From Eulemur rufifrons (taxonomy: Eukaryota; Chordata; Mammalia; Primates; Lemuridae): 64,000 nt of DNA. Positions 1-12,479 of the stretch are shown one piece after another. The DNA lies in the NCBI RefSeq assembly GCF_041146395.1, contig NC_090989.1:126355501-126419500 (forward strand), given 5' to 3'. Both the position numbers and the translations under genes were made by a program. The stretch's first letter is position 1, and each line of letters starts with the position of its first letter. Below the pieces are notes generated by a model. The model did no database searches. It saw only the letters and a list, made by a program, of their open reading frames with translations, and had not been told where the DNA came from.

Positions 1-545
1 GATTTCCAAAGCAGCTGTACCATATTACATTCCCATCAGCAATGTGTGAGAGTTCCAATTTCTCCACATCCTCACCAACACTTGTGTCTTTTAATTTTAG
101 TCATCCTGGAGGGGATGAAGTAGTATCTCATTGTGTTTTTGATTTGGATATATGATTTGGAAATATTTTCTCTCGTTTACTGAATTATCTTTTTACTTTC
201 TTGATGATGTCCTTTGAAGCACAAAAGTTTTTAATTTTGATGAATTCCCATTTACCTATTTTTTTATATTGTCATTTGTGCTTTTGGTGTTATATCAAAG
301 AAAACATTATCTAATCTAAGGTCACAAAGATTTACTTCTATGTTTCATTATAATAGTTTTGCTCTTACATTTAGGTCTTTGATCCATTTTAGGTGAAGTT
401 TTGTTATGGTATAAGATGAAGGTCCAGCTTCATTCTTTTTCATGTGGGGATATCTGGTTATCACAGTACCATTTGCTAAATGACTTGGGGTTTGAGTCAA
501 GATCCAATAATGGTTGATTAACAGGTCAAGATCTTTGTCTGGAAC
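1..545 (-). mobile_element. LINE-1 3' region fragment (antisense)
   Basis: Reads like the reverse strand of a mammalian L1 3'UTR entering the end of ORF2. Recognisable are the AATGTGTGAGAGTTCCAATT/TCTCCACATCCTCACCAACA segment, then TTTAGGTCTTTGATCCATTT and a CATGTGGGGATATCTGG-like stretch. Between about 140 and 155 the sequence jumps from GATTTGGATA to the TATATGATTTGGAAATATT block, skipping material normally between them, so it looks internally deleted. The left end is cut by the window. No coding capacity. Confidence 0.75.
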
Positions 546-881
546 ATTCTTTCTTTTTCCTATTCTATCACCCTTTTTTCTTCCTTTTCTTATTTGTAAA
601 ATACCACTTATTATAATAATATTTAGATGTCATATCTTTTACCAAAAACTCTATTATTATGAATGGTAAGGAAGTGGAGGGTTCTGGCTGTTTATCTCCC
701 CATCTATAAAATGCATGGTTTGAACTTAGATTTCTGAAGTCCCCCAGACCCTGATTAATATGGATTTAGGATATGTCTCATCCACATATTGTCAATTTTA
801 AGATAATTATCATGTCACAACATCCCCATAGTGTTACAGGTTTTCTCAAGTAATAGGTTGTTTCTTTCAGAGGGCTAAATT

Positions 882-1217
882 GGGCTGGACATGGTGGCTC
901 ACATCTATAAATTCCAGAACTTTGGGAAGCAAAGGCAGGAGGATCACTTGAGGCCAGGAATTTGAGACCAGCCTGAGCAACATAGCAAGACCCCATCTCT
1001 ACAAAAAATTTTGAAAAGTTAGCTGAATGTGGTGGCACACTCCTATAATCCTAGTTAGTCAGGAGGCTAAAGCAGGAGGATTTCCTGAGCCCAGGAGTTC
1101 AAGGTTGCAGTGACCTATGATCATGTCACTGCACTTTAGCCTGGGAAGCAGAATGAGACCCTGTCTCTAAATAAAATAAAAATTTTTTAAAATAAAATAA
1201 AAATTAAATTTTAAAAA
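882..1217 (+). mobile_element. Alu SINE (AluJ-like), full-length dimer
   Basis: Dimeric Alu beginning GGGCTGGACATGGTGGCTCA, with the middle A-rich linker (ACAAAAAATTTTGAAAAGTT), a right monomer ending CCTGTCTCTAAATAAAATAA and an A-rich tail. It is flanked by an 11-bp direct repeat, AGGGCTAAATT, at 871-881 and 1218-1228, which is the target-site duplication. Divergence is high, which fits an old AluJ-age insertion. Confidence 0.92.
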
Positions 1218-1398
1218 AGGGCTAAATTAGAAACAGCACTTAACTAGGAATGGGGTAGCCTGTGTTCCGGTGAATGAGGGGTTTTAAAAGGAGGGATAGT
1301 GAACCCTCCTGCAACCAAGATTGTGTTCCAATAAGTGGGCCGTGGATTGAGCAGGACATCATTGACGACCTCTCAGGGAAATCTCAATAGTTGGTGGG

Positions 1399-1750
1399 TG
1401 TAATGGTTAATTTTATGTGTCAACTTGGCTAGGCTGTAGTACCTACCTAATCTAAGTATTGTTCTGAAGGTGTTTCGTAGATATTCTGAAGATATTTCAT
1501 TGACTTTAAAGAGAATTTCCTTGATAATCTGGATGGTCCTCATCCAGTCTTAAGAGCAAAACTGAGGTTTCTGTAAAGAAGAAGAAATCCAGCCTGCTGG
1601 CCTGCCCTCCAGATTTTGAACTTGTCAGCCCCCACAACTTCATAAGCCAATTCCTTGAAATCTCCTCTTTGGATGTATATACATATATGTGTATATGCAC
1701 ATGTAAATAAATATATATATATACACATATATGCATATACACACATATGG
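1399..1750 (+). mobile_element. ERVL-class solo LTR remnant (MLT2-like)
   Basis: Starts TGTAATGGTTAATTTTATGT followed by GTCAACTTGGCTAGGCT, the usual opening of MLT2-type LTRs. Later come GGTCCTCATCCAGTC and the AAGCCAATTCCTTGAAATCTC block near the expected 3' end. The terminal part is replaced by a TA/CA-rich tract. No internal viral coding region is present. Family name from memory. Confidence 0.65.
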
Positions 1751-1875
1751 TATTATATAATATAGTACACCTAACCTAATGTATTATGCATACTTACAAG
1801 TATATATGCAATATATAATTCTATGTTAATTAATATTGTCTATATATATCCTATTTTTTATATATATATAAAAGA
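1672..1875. repeat. AT-rich microsatellite (TA/CA)n
   Basis: Alternating purine-pyrimidine tract made of TATA, CATA and TGTA units, interrupted around 1750-1830, grown from the TATATA-containing 3' part of the LTR. It contains several imperfect self-complementary stretches. Confidence 0.8.
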
Positions 1876-4800
1876 AGTTTGCCAAGAAAATAGAGGGGAG
1901 ATCAGAGGGCAGCAAATAAAGCATTTTACTGACAGACATGAGTCTTGAGTATTTGAGAAAGAAAACAGTTTTCAATGAGTTCAATCTAAGAAAGTATTGT
2001 ATTTAGACACTCCATAATATAACCCTTGGTTTATAATTAATCAAGCATTTTTATTTACCATAAATGGATCTGACTTTTTTTTATTTCTCTCCCTCTTTTT
2101 TTTGTAAATATGCATTGCGTAGTTTAACTCTATGATCTGTTGGTATAATTTTAGGGTCTGGATTCCCGTTAAACTTTCTCTCTTTCACTAAGTGCCAGAT
2201 ACTGGAATAGCAGGCTTAGTAGCAAGAAATGATTCTTCAGCCTCCATAACATTTTCCTTATAAATTCCCTCTTTTGGACAGATGTCATAAAGGAAAGTCA
2301 TAAAAGCATCATCATAGGGGAAAGTCATAAAAACAAAAACTAAACATTATCACTCATGGCTATCATGGCTTCATGGAATTAATCATGGAACAACATAATT
2401 ATGAAGTTCTTTGAAAACAAGTGAAGGAAATTTATTCTTTATAAAATGTAAGGAAGAAAGGATTGATAATGCCAGAGAAGTAGAGATTTTACTTTCTTAT
2501 CTAAACCTACTGAATGATACAGTCTTTTAATTACAAATAACAAGCATACATCCATATTCTAAAATGCATACTGTAAAGAAAAAAATGTAAGTCTTGATAT
2601 ACTTTGGTGCAGAGCTGAATATAGTATTTTATAAACAAGCTGGCATATGTTGATATAATTTGATTAAATACCACCTAGCTGCATTACCCCCTACTGCATC
2701 CTAGGGCCATTTTGGCTTTGAAAAAAATCCAACTTTTGTTGAGTGTTAGGTTACTGGGCTACTAAAAACATGTAGTTAATAAACCAGTGAAACTACTTTG
2801 TGAGTATTATCATAGAGTTTTGTTCCAGAAGAACTCGATGAAGATATCATACAAGCATGAAATCTGAGTTTTCTTGAGACCAGTGACTTTTAACCTTTTT
2901 GATGTTTTAGATATTATTGTGTCATGCTCAGTTCTCAGCATGAGAATATTTGTCAAGGAAGACTATGGTAATGGTGTATATATAGGTCTTCAATTGATTC
3001 TGAAATTTTCAGAAAGCAATCATCAATTTACTCAGATGATATATAAGGAATCATTCATAGTAATCTGGAGTCTGTACTTCTCCAGAAAAATTTATTTTTT
3101 AAAATAAGCATCACATATATCACTGAATGGTGGGTTCCATAATTAGCTAATAGGTTACTCATTAGTTAGGTTGTATCTTAAGTGCACCCTTCTTGGTGAT
3201 TTTCAGTATTTATTTTTCAGGAGAACAGGGAAAACAGACTACATATGATAGAAGCCCTTTAGAAAGGCTGACTTCCATTGTCATGGTTGTAATACATGGA
3301 TTCTGACAGACTTAAATCTTGTTGCTACTTGAGATCTTTTAATTGTGACCATTGTTATAGAAATAAATAATATGAGCTGATCCACAAAATTATATTGAAA
3401 AATAATTTTTTTTATTTCTCATGAGAAGAGGTAGAGATCATGAAGTTCTTGATGAGAGGGACTTTAGCCTTCTTAGCTTTTTATTGCCGTCAGTAGCATA
3501 AGGACTGGTACGTAGTAGGCATTAAAATTTTTGATGAATAAATTAACTAATCAATTAATCAGAGCCATTGGTAGAGGATTATTTTATTCATTATGATCTA
3601 GCATTGACCCTAATAAATAGTTTTTAATACCATGATAGGTTGAAATGAACTCTGCCCTTCAACTACATAATTGAATGCACTCTTGACTCAGAGGCCAGAT
3701 TAAAATTTAATCTGATAAAAAAATTAGAGACCCATTACTAGGTGATTAGAATTCACCTGTGGGAGAATTTGGGAGCTGACTGATTAAAGGGAAAAAAGCT
3801 CAATGGCTCCATCCAGTCAATCTCCTCATGATGGACTACAGAGAGGTTTAATGACAGTGTGTTCCATTTCCTCTTTAGGAAGACCATGCTTCTGTTGTTT
3901 GACAGAGTGAATACTATGCTCATGTGGTCAGCCCACTCTTTTTCTAACTTTGCAAGAAATACTTCTTGGTTACTCTAAAGGTGTCCTACTTTCACCCATC
4001 ATTCTTCCGGCCAATATTCCTCTATCCTCAATTCAAGCCTCAGAAATGGGTAGTTCACAGTTTTATTAGATTTTACAAAAAGATGTTAAAGACTTACAGA
4101 GCATGTCTTGTCAGCTTTTCCTTTGGCACCTTTATTTAGGCAAATAATTGTATGCAGTTGCTTTATTATTAGTCACAGCAAGCCTAAAATTATAAAATCC
4201 GCTTGAGAAATGTTGGTTTAGAAGTTGATTTCAATTGTCAGCTTCTAGCAGTAATGTTTACATAATAATCACGTTGCTTTTCTAGTGCACCAAAAATAAT
4301 CTGCAGTAAAACTGATCCCCTTCTGTAAAAAGGGAAAATTTTATTTGGTCCTTATTTTGGTCAACAAGTAAAAACAGCAAACATTCATGGCTAAGTCCAA
4401 AAGGAAATACTAACCATAAAAAATAGTTCCAGCCTTTGAGGAATTAAAATCTAAATGGTTGATTTCTCTTACCTTTCGAGAAGCTAAATTAGCCTCCTTA
4501 ATGAGAGTTTATTTTGGCAAAGACTATCAAAAGTAACATAATTTAAAGCTGAAAATATGATTTTAAAAGGGGAGTATCAGGAACAATTTAAATATAATTT
4601 GCTATCACTGCCAATTTACATTGTTGTAGAGGTTCAAGCCAATGTAATAAGATAAGAAAAAAATATAGTATAATACATTTTTTAAAAAAATTAGAAATGT
4701 ACCTATATCTTTGAATGCAAGTAGAAAACTGAGAGCATACATACTAAATGATTAAAAGTGGTTTGTTTTGAAAAATAAGACTCTGAAGTGAAAAGGAAGT

Positions 4801-5254
4801 TGATGTTTACTTGTTTTCTCTCTCCATTTCCGTGCAGCCTGAATTTTATACTTACCACAAATATGCATTAATTGATTGCATTGTTAAAAAATCAAGGATT
4901 CAACAATCATGAAACAGGATCTCAGCAATCCAGAAAGAGAAACTAAATGAGTTATCAAAACAGATGGCAGGTCAGAAGCAGATTTTAAGAGCTGGAGGAT
5001 GAAGTCAAAGATTGGAGAGCTGTTAATATGAGAGCAGGAAATTATGAATAAAATGGAAAGGCTGAGTGGGGAACCATCTATGACAAAACCGTAACAAAAA
5101 TCTGTCATGTACAACTTGAAATGTTGTATATCCATGTGTTTAAATGGTCAGAATAGGACTGAAAATGTGAATGTGCACAAATAAACTATTTTTAGTGTTT
5201 AAGCAAGGAAATGGTACAATCTGATTTACATTTCTTCACTCACATTTTTATTTA

Positions 5255-5450
5255 AAAAATACTCAAATCTATGGGAAATTTTTTTAAAGGTACAATAAAC
5301 ATTTATACACTCGAATTTTACCAGTTGTTAGCATTTTGTGTTCTCTGTCTCTCTTGATACATATTTTTTCCTGAAACATTTGAAAGTGAGTTGCAGAGAT
5401 CATGACACTTCACTTCTAAATACTTCATCATGTATGTAACACATATAACT
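5255..5450 (-). mobile_element. L1 3'UTR fragment (antisense, old L1M type)
   Basis: Contains GGTACAATAAACATTTATAC, ATTTTACCAGTTGTTAGCAT and GAAAGTGAGTTGCAGAGATC followed by ATGACACTTCACTTCTAAAT. These match the reverse strand of old L1 3'UTRs as I remember them. Ends approximate. Confidence 0.6.
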
Positions 5451-5460
5451 ATCAAATTGT

Positions 5461-5655
5461 AATAATAGCTATTAGTTTTAAACTGATCTCTTAACATGTG
5501 CCTGGCCCTGTGATAAATGCTTTGCGTACATTAACTCATTAATCCATACAACAATCCTTTTGGGAAGGTCTGTTGATGTCCATTTTATTGATGAAGACCA
5601 AGGTGAGACTTAAGCCTGTCTTTGACTAACTCCGAGGTCCATGCTTAAAAACACA
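5461..5655 (-). mobile_element. MIR SINE (antisense)
   Basis: AATAATAGCTATTAG, GCCTGGCCCTGTGATAAATG, CATTAACTCATTAATCC and a CCATTTTATTGATGAAGACC-like segment are the reverse complement of the MIR core and 3' region. Highly diverged and ends approximate. Confidence 0.7.
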
Positions 5656-7359
5656 GGATGGGATACAGTTAAGGGTCCAGATGAGTGAATTGACATTAAG
5701 TTTCTATTGAACTTCAGAGCAAGGAGCAATCATGGGAGACCAGAATGGTTTAGAAACATTTCCCAGAAATTGGATACCTTTGAGCTGAACCAACAGAGAC
5801 AGTTTTCTCTCTTTTACTGCTCTTGGGAACTTATGTTCTAAAATCACTCAATGTATATATCCATTTTCCCTTTTCATTTTCAGGATTAAAATTAACTGTA
5901 TGTGAACAGTTACTTCTTATCATCTTTTCCTTATGCATAACTGCAATGACATATTCTCAATTAAATGTATTTTACTTTGGTGGCATTAAGTATTTTCCTG
6001 GTGGAAAGCAATAAATCACCATCAAAAATGTTCTGTGAGTATCTGCTGTATAGGGACTTTTTAAATCATAGGAGCTGTCATAGTAGGTCTATTTCTAATG
6101 TCTATAGGAATGTTATGTGTGCAAATATATCATCCAGAATGCACAATATCAAAAGTGTGAAACTAAACATGGTTCACAACTCAACAAAACAAAAGTGAAG
6201 TTATGCCAAAACAACATTGCTCTTCACATTTCCCATTGCAGCAACATTTAAAGGAGGATTATTTCCGAAAATGTGCATGAGTCAGAAGTGGGGAATGAGT
6301 AATACTGTGCTTTGGACTTTATTAATGTTTTACTGCTGAAGAGACATCATCTAATTTTTTCAGTAAAGCGTTGAGTTACTGCTTCATTCTCAGATTCCTA
6401 ACTGGCTTCTGTAGAAAAACGTGAAGATAATATGAACAACTGAGTTGCTGTTATCCTCTGAATTTAGCACTGAGTTTTCTTAAAATGTTCTAATTTAGTG
6501 AACAATACTTTAATTTTTACGTGGGTGGAAATGACCACTAGGGGCTGAGGGTTACAATAACCTTAGAATAGGTCAACAACTTTCTTTAGCAAGTCAAAAA
6601 CAAGGTTAGGTTGATTCGTTCAAAGTCAGAATATGCATAAAAATGTATTAGATGGTTTGTTGACATTTCAACTTTTTTTGGATTTAAAAAATCTATCATC
6701 GTGAAAAGGTCAATGAAAAATATTCATAAGGTCCATCATGGGGATGAATTTTATCATGTCTATAATTTACGCATTCCAATGGGATTTGGAAGTCTCTAAA
6801 TTTCATTCCTCTGTGTATTCTTTATCCCCATTCCCATATTTCCCCCTTTGAGTATAACATTTTTGGCTCTCATTGTGAATGAGTCAAGGAATTTTTTTTA
6901 AAGGCCCACTTTGAGGTTCCATATTTTAAGCCAGTAGGGCCATACTATTTTAATTCTTAGCCACTTATTACTGAGCATCAACTGTGGTTCCACCACTGGA
7001 ATTGGAAAAATGAGCACAAATTATCTATTTTTTCCCCTTTTCACTCTTAGATCCCACAAATGAACCTTTTTCCCATTTGACACACCCAGGCTTTAGTACA
7101 GTGATCCTGGCATGCATATAGCAATGGAAAGAATGGCCATAATCTTTGCAGAGGAATCTCACTTTTAAGGTGCTAAAAAAGAACGAGGTCTTTCATGTTA
7201 GTGTAAGAGACATACCCTAAATTGCACAGGGGGCAAGATTTAATCTATTACCTCATTATGCCATTTGGTTATAGGGAGGAACTAAATAACATGAAGACCT
7301 ATCTTTTTATAGTTAAGAACAAAATGTTTTCCCTCCAAATACATATTCTTGTGAAAGCT

Positions 7360-7830
7360 GAAGCTGGACAGGGCTGTCATAAATCACCCAGACATGCCTT
7401 CAGGGCTAAAGGACCTACTCCACCAGCTGGTTGGTAGCACTCTCAGCAGATAGCCCTCAGCCCTCTTCAGAATTGCCCTCAGTTAAGGATAGCCACCTCA
7501 CTCAGGTCTTGCCCTCTTTCCAGGGCAGCCCACGTCTAATAACTGGCCAAGGGGTTAGTTATTAGAAGGGGTGTAGATCCTGGCTCCATTGCGTGCCCCA
7601 AGTTGGGACAATTCTGAAGGGCCATCAGCTCCCCAAGGGGCCAGCTGGTGCCTTCTGTTGTGACTGCATCAGTGCCCGACCTCTCCCTCTGCCCAATACT
7701 GCTTCTTCTCCTTTGTTTTTACAGTTGTTGGTCCCAAGAACACTCCTAATAAACCTCCTGCACATCTCCATCTCAGAGTCAGTCTCCCAGGGAATCAGTC
7801 TCAGGGAATGATCATATGAGTGAGAATTCA
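7360..7830. repeat. Unassigned repeat-like, GC-richer segment
   Basis: Locally GC-richer than its surroundings. It ends with CTAATAAACCTCCTGCACAT, CTCCATCTCAGAGTCAGTCT and CCCAGGGAAT, which resembles the 3' end of known old interspersed repeats (a polyadenylation-signal-containing LTR- or LINE-like tail). I cannot name the family. No credible coding frame. Confidence 0.35.
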
Positions 7831-8667
7831 TTCAATTTTTAACAGAATTTTATAAAGTGCAGAATGAACAATCCTTGGCTATCTACGGCTTTGATAAATA
7901 TTTCTTCATTCGACTTCTTCACAGTGACGCATTTCTATTTTATTCAGGTTTGATGTGAAGAAAACCCTTTACATGAAATCACACTTCCACCCGCCACTGC
8001 CCTCCAGTTTTCTTATGTTTTTCAAAATGCTGAATACTGTTTGATGTGAGATCCAAGGCTAAACTTTCAGAGTATATGATGATTTGGAGCTTGATTTACT
8101 GCACTTGGCCTTGGTTTGTTTCCATTTGATTTCAGAGGATCAATTAATCTTTCTGGGAAAGCCTCCAAGAGTTGATGGTGCCCTGTCTTGTTTATTGATA
8201 CAAGCAGAATTATTTAGATATTCATGTATCTCTGATAATCTTTATCCTGTTAAAGTCCCCAAATATGGCAGTATTTAGAAGGAGAAAAATACATTGCAGG
8301 GCAAAGACATAATCATTTGAGGTTTGCCACAGGGATGCGACTGGGGGTACAACTGGGTTTGTTAGTGAGGTGACAGAGAGTGCTGAGCTCTGGCTTATTG
8401 GCAGCTGATGACCCAAGGCTGGAGAAAGATATTTCACAGAGGGCATTGGAATCTCTCATCATTCAGCAAATCCCTCATACCAGCCTGTGGACCCATCAGG
8501 CTGTTGGTGTGCAGACCCTAGAACCTTATAGGTGACTCTGCCCTCTCCAGACTTCTCCCCTGTGGATGCTCTTACACTTATGCATGACCTTAGACCCAGG
8601 ATCACACTGGGAATCTGGAACAGGTTAGTGGGAGCAGTATATGTTCCCCATTCCCTGAGTTATGGGG

Positions 8668-8910
8668 AATAGCATAGCACAATGGTTAACCAAATCTTAG
8701 CTCTGCTGCTGGCTAGCTGTGTGATCTTGGACAAGTTATTTAACTTCTCTGTGCCTCAATTTCTTCATCTGTAAAATGAAGATGATAATAAATTGTCTAG
8801 TTCTCAAGTTTTTTGAAGATATTATATGAGTTAATATATGTCTAGTACTTAAGACAGTACCTAGCACATATTAAGCACTGTGCTTTGGGGAAATGAATAA
8901 AAATCTGTTA
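8668..8910 (+). mobile_element. MIR SINE
   Basis: Near full-length MIR. The tRNA-derived head is AGCATAGCACAATGGTTAAC; the core is GCTAGCTGTGTGATCTTGGA, CAAGTTATTTAACTTCTCTG and TGCCTCAATTTCTTCATCTG; the 3' part is ACAGTACCTAGCACATATTA. The tRNA-like part is degenerate and is not a tRNA gene. Confidence 0.88.
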
Positions 8911-10191
8911 GAAATGACAAAATAATGTAGCAAGAGAAACATGTGACATGGAGATGGGGCCACAAGACTAGCTCTATCAACAAGCCAAGAATCTCCACTG
9001 ATGAATTCTGACAACAGAAAATATAACCATAAAGCAGAATGTGTACCTAAATACTCAAAGCTCCTCTAGTATTAATAGTTATATTTGTAACAAAATATAA
9101 ATCAGAAAAATAATTCTAGTGGAATGATGGATGCATGGAGCATACTAATGTTGGTAAAATGGCCAAATTTATGCAATATTAAAGTTGGACTTTAAGAGCT
9201 AAGAAATATAATGACATCCAAAGAAAATATGAATTTTCATAGCCACCCGTAAGACAATACATGATGATCAATTTTAATGTATCTCAAACTTGCTTAAATC
9301 AATGCACCTTCTACTTTTACTAATGATATAATTAAGTCATGGCGCAAACCATTTACCCAGGAAGCAAACGATGACAGCTGGTGAAGATGACCTGGACAGT
9401 TGCAAGAGTATGTTTAGTATATGTACTCCCATTATGTTTTCAGACAAAGGGAGGAAAATGTAGCACACGTTTTTCCTCCTTATCAAGGCATCATTTAAGC
9501 ATAAACCCAGAATACTCAAAATATTCAGGCTTACACAACATTAATATGACAAGAATTGTCAGATAATTTACATTTCCAAAAACTAATCCCAAGAAGTTTG
9601 GAATTTTCGGTCTTATTCTCATTTGCTTAGTGAAAAGAGCTGCAGTATGAATTATAAAAATAGCAGGTATGATGAGATGAATGCTGCTTCTTTGAAGAGA
9701 TGTGGATGCTGGCTACTGCTAGAATTAAAACTATGCTCAGAATTATTTTGATAATATATTTATAAAACAAATGATAGAGGGGAGTTGGATTTCTGTTAAA
9801 AGCAGCTATGTGTGTTTTTCAGACACATCAAATAGTTGTTTATAGTCTTTGTTTACTATTCATTCAAATTTAAGTTAAACCAATACAAAAGAAAGAGATG
9901 AATGAATATATGACTTTAAGATTAAAGTTACTATTAAAATATAAATCAAACGTGGAAAGTGTTTTAAAAAGTATAATAACAACCTGAGAGACCTCTTTAG
10001 TCATTTGAAATCTCCAAATGTCCTAGACACTAACTGTGGGCCTCATCTCTCATCATATTAACTATATTAAACACACCCTCAGTAATTATAACTTCTTTTC
10101 TTTTGAAAATTAAGAGGATTTTAACACATTTGCAATGAAAATTTTGACTGATTTTCGTATTTTCCATTTGATATTTTTGAGCCAATATTTT

Positions 10192-10223
10192 ATTTATTCA
10201 TTCATTAATTTATTCATTCATTT
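10192..10223. repeat. (TTCA)n-like short tandem repeat
   Basis: TATTTATTCATTCATT followed by AATTTATTCATTCATT, a short imperfect tetranucleotide repeat. Confidence 0.7.
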
Positions 10224-10613
10224 TAGATCTGGAACATTTTCTGTATCCTTTGAGAAGCCCCCAGGGTTTGAGCATTGCATGTATGGTGTCTAAGAAATAA
10301 ACATCCCAGTTATTAATGGTTTTGAATGTCAATTTCCTCATTTATGTAAGAAGTTTTTCCCAAATGGAAATATAAAGCAGCTGTTTAGATTTAAACTCTA
10401 TCATGGGCTCTTGATGAGGGTTGGGTAAAGGTGGAAATGAGCTGAATTGGAATCATGGCTTCTGAAGAAGAGTAAGAGGTAGAGAATTTGCCTTTGGTGA
10501 AGTCAGTGTCTCTGGGACTCTGGGAATAGTCAACGTTTTTCTGATAAAATTTCCAGGAAGTTGACTCACACCTGGATGAGTCTCTTTAGGTGCATCCCTT
10601 AAATTCTCTGTGG

Positions 10614-10814
10614 ACGTACTGTCCAATATGGTAGCCACTAGCCACATGTGGCTATTTAAATTTAATTAAAATTAAATAAAATAAAAAATTCAGCTCCTTA
10701 GTCACAAATTTCATGTGGTGAATTAGACCAGTAGACCAGCCAGTGTCTACTGTATTGAGCAGTGCAGCTATGGATCATTTCCCTCACTGCAGACAGTTTT
10801 ATTGGACAAGACAC
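10614..10814. mobile_element. hAT-Charlie-type MITE
   Basis: Begins TACTGTCCAATATGGTAGCC with ACTAGCCACATGTGGC, has a TTAAATTTAATTAAAATTAA centre and ends TTTATTGGACAAGAC. The ends are complementary, as in non-autonomous hAT-Charlie elements. No 8-bp target duplication survives. Subfamily not certain (MER33/MER3-like). Confidence 0.6.
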
Positions 10815-10849
10815 TTGTTCTTTCAATGGCCAAATGATTTTTTTTTAAA

Positions 10850-10940
10850 AAAAGCTTTATTAAGGTATAATTTACACATCCTAAAATTCACCCAGTTTAC
10901 AATTCACCCATTGTACCATTCAATGATTTTTAGTAAATTT
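10850..10940 (-). mobile_element. L1 3'UTR fragment (antisense)
   Basis: GCTTTATTAAGGTATAATTT with TACACATCCTAAAATTCACC and ATGATTTTTAGTAAATTTAC, a familiar reverse-strand segment of old L1 3'UTRs. Short, ends approximate. Confidence 0.55.
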
Positions 10941-11415
10941 ACCAGGAATCCTCTTCTGAATACAGAACACAGAAAATGATTGAAGTGACTGTTTTCTCAT
11001 TTCTCTTAAGGATAGTTCACAGCTAACACAATTCTCAATGCCAAGGAAAGATGTTAATACATTTCATACTATGAATGGATGCCTTAGTGAATTGGGGGTT
11101 TCCTCCTGGAACCCCAGGTGAGGAGGACAAAACATTATTTGGCAGCATTTTAAATTACATTAAATAGAGATGTGAGTAAGTATAGCTGAATTTCCCCAAG
11201 TCAAATGCATGGTGCAATTGCAGTGTATAACCAAAATTTGGTAACTATTGTGGTCATGTTGCAATACAGCATAACATTTCCTTTTCTTTCTTCATAAACA
11301 GAAGTATCTTTATAGAGACTTTAAATTAATTAAAACATGATTCATGTAAAACTGCTTTGAAACATCTGATTAATAGTATTCTGTGTAATAACCGTACATT
11401 ACTATTAATATGCAC

Positions 11416-11465
11416 ATACTGTAATAATACAGTATACTATTACATAATATAGTATGTAATAGTAT
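11416..11465. repeat. Adjacent AT-rich perfect inverted repeats
   Basis: First hairpin: ATACTGTA (11416-11423), loop ATAA, TACAGTAT (11428-11435). Second, overlapping: a 13-base arm at 11434-11446, a 6-base loop, and its exact complement at 11453-11465. More imperfect copies of the same ACTAT/ATAGT words follow to about 11490. Confidence 0.85.
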
Positions 11466-11859
11466 CACACTATACTATTATGACAATACTAATGTTGCAT
11501 TCTTCACAATTTAGGTATTTTCCTAGTCATAGTACAAAAATGCTTTTTAATATAGTTGTAAGGTGCATTACATATTGTTTTGTTTGGCCTTTGTTCACTT
11601 TATGCAATTAAATAGTCTCTTTTGTGTATGTGTATTGACAGTATCTACAGCCTTGTTACAGAGCATTTTATGTTGTTGATTTCACACTATTTTCTTAGCC
11701 TGGACTCTACTTAGTGACATTTGGATGTTTCCAATGTATTGATATTATAAATAACATTATGATGATGATATTTGTATTGATTTTTTTCTTTAGAGGCATT
11801 GATATGTATATATTTCCATATATATAAACAATTTGTCTAATATTATCATTATCTATGTT

Positions 11860-12171
11860 GTATTGTCCAATATGGTAGCTGCTAGGAACATATGTGGGAA
11901 GTCTGAATTGATATACCCATTAGGTGTAAAATACACACTGAATCTCAAATATTAGTATGAACAAAAGAATTTAAAATATATAATTAATACTTTTTATATT
12001 GATTACATGTTGAAATGATATTTTTGATATATTGGATTAAATTAAGCATTATTAATTTCACCTGTCTCTTTGTAAATAGGACTTTGTAAAATAAACTTTT
12101 AAAAATAGGACTACTAGAAAATATAAAATTACATGTATGGCTCATATTACATTTCTTTTGGATAGCTCTGA
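11860..12171. mobile_element. hAT-Charlie-type MITE (MER33-like)
   Basis: Left end TGTATTGTCCAATATGGTAG, right end TTTCTTTTGGATAGCTCTG, and an AT-rich interior including GATTACATGTTGAAATGATA and TTTTGATATATTGGATTAAA, as remembered for the MER33-like family. It shares its left-end TTGTCCAATATGGTAG with the element about 1.2 kb upstream. No transposase coding. Confidence 0.6.
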
Positions 12172-12479
12172 TCTAATGCCTCAAATTTATTTCTGGATAT
12201 TCTATTCAATCGATTATTTTTTCCTAACTGTTTATAACTAATTCCTGTGTTTTTGATAATTATTTTAATAATTTAAAATATACTTGAAATATGAGTACAA
12301 TCACTACTTTAAAATAATTTTTGGTATTATTGATTTCTTATGTATCTAGATGAAATAGCAATGTATAAAGTTCTGTATATTATACTTAATGTTATAGGAA
12401 CTTGATGTCAAAGTGATTAAGTATTTTTATTAACTTAAAAATATTGTCATATTTGCTAATTTTACGCTTTCCAAGTGCT

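Noticed and set aside
1399..1750. Provirus with coding capacity beside the MLT2-like LTR
   Set aside because: Only LTR-like sequence is present and no internal retroviral region is visible on either side.
8668..8750. tRNA gene-like head
   Set aside because: Part of a MIR SINE. The tRNA-derived region is degenerate and no cloverleaf is supported.
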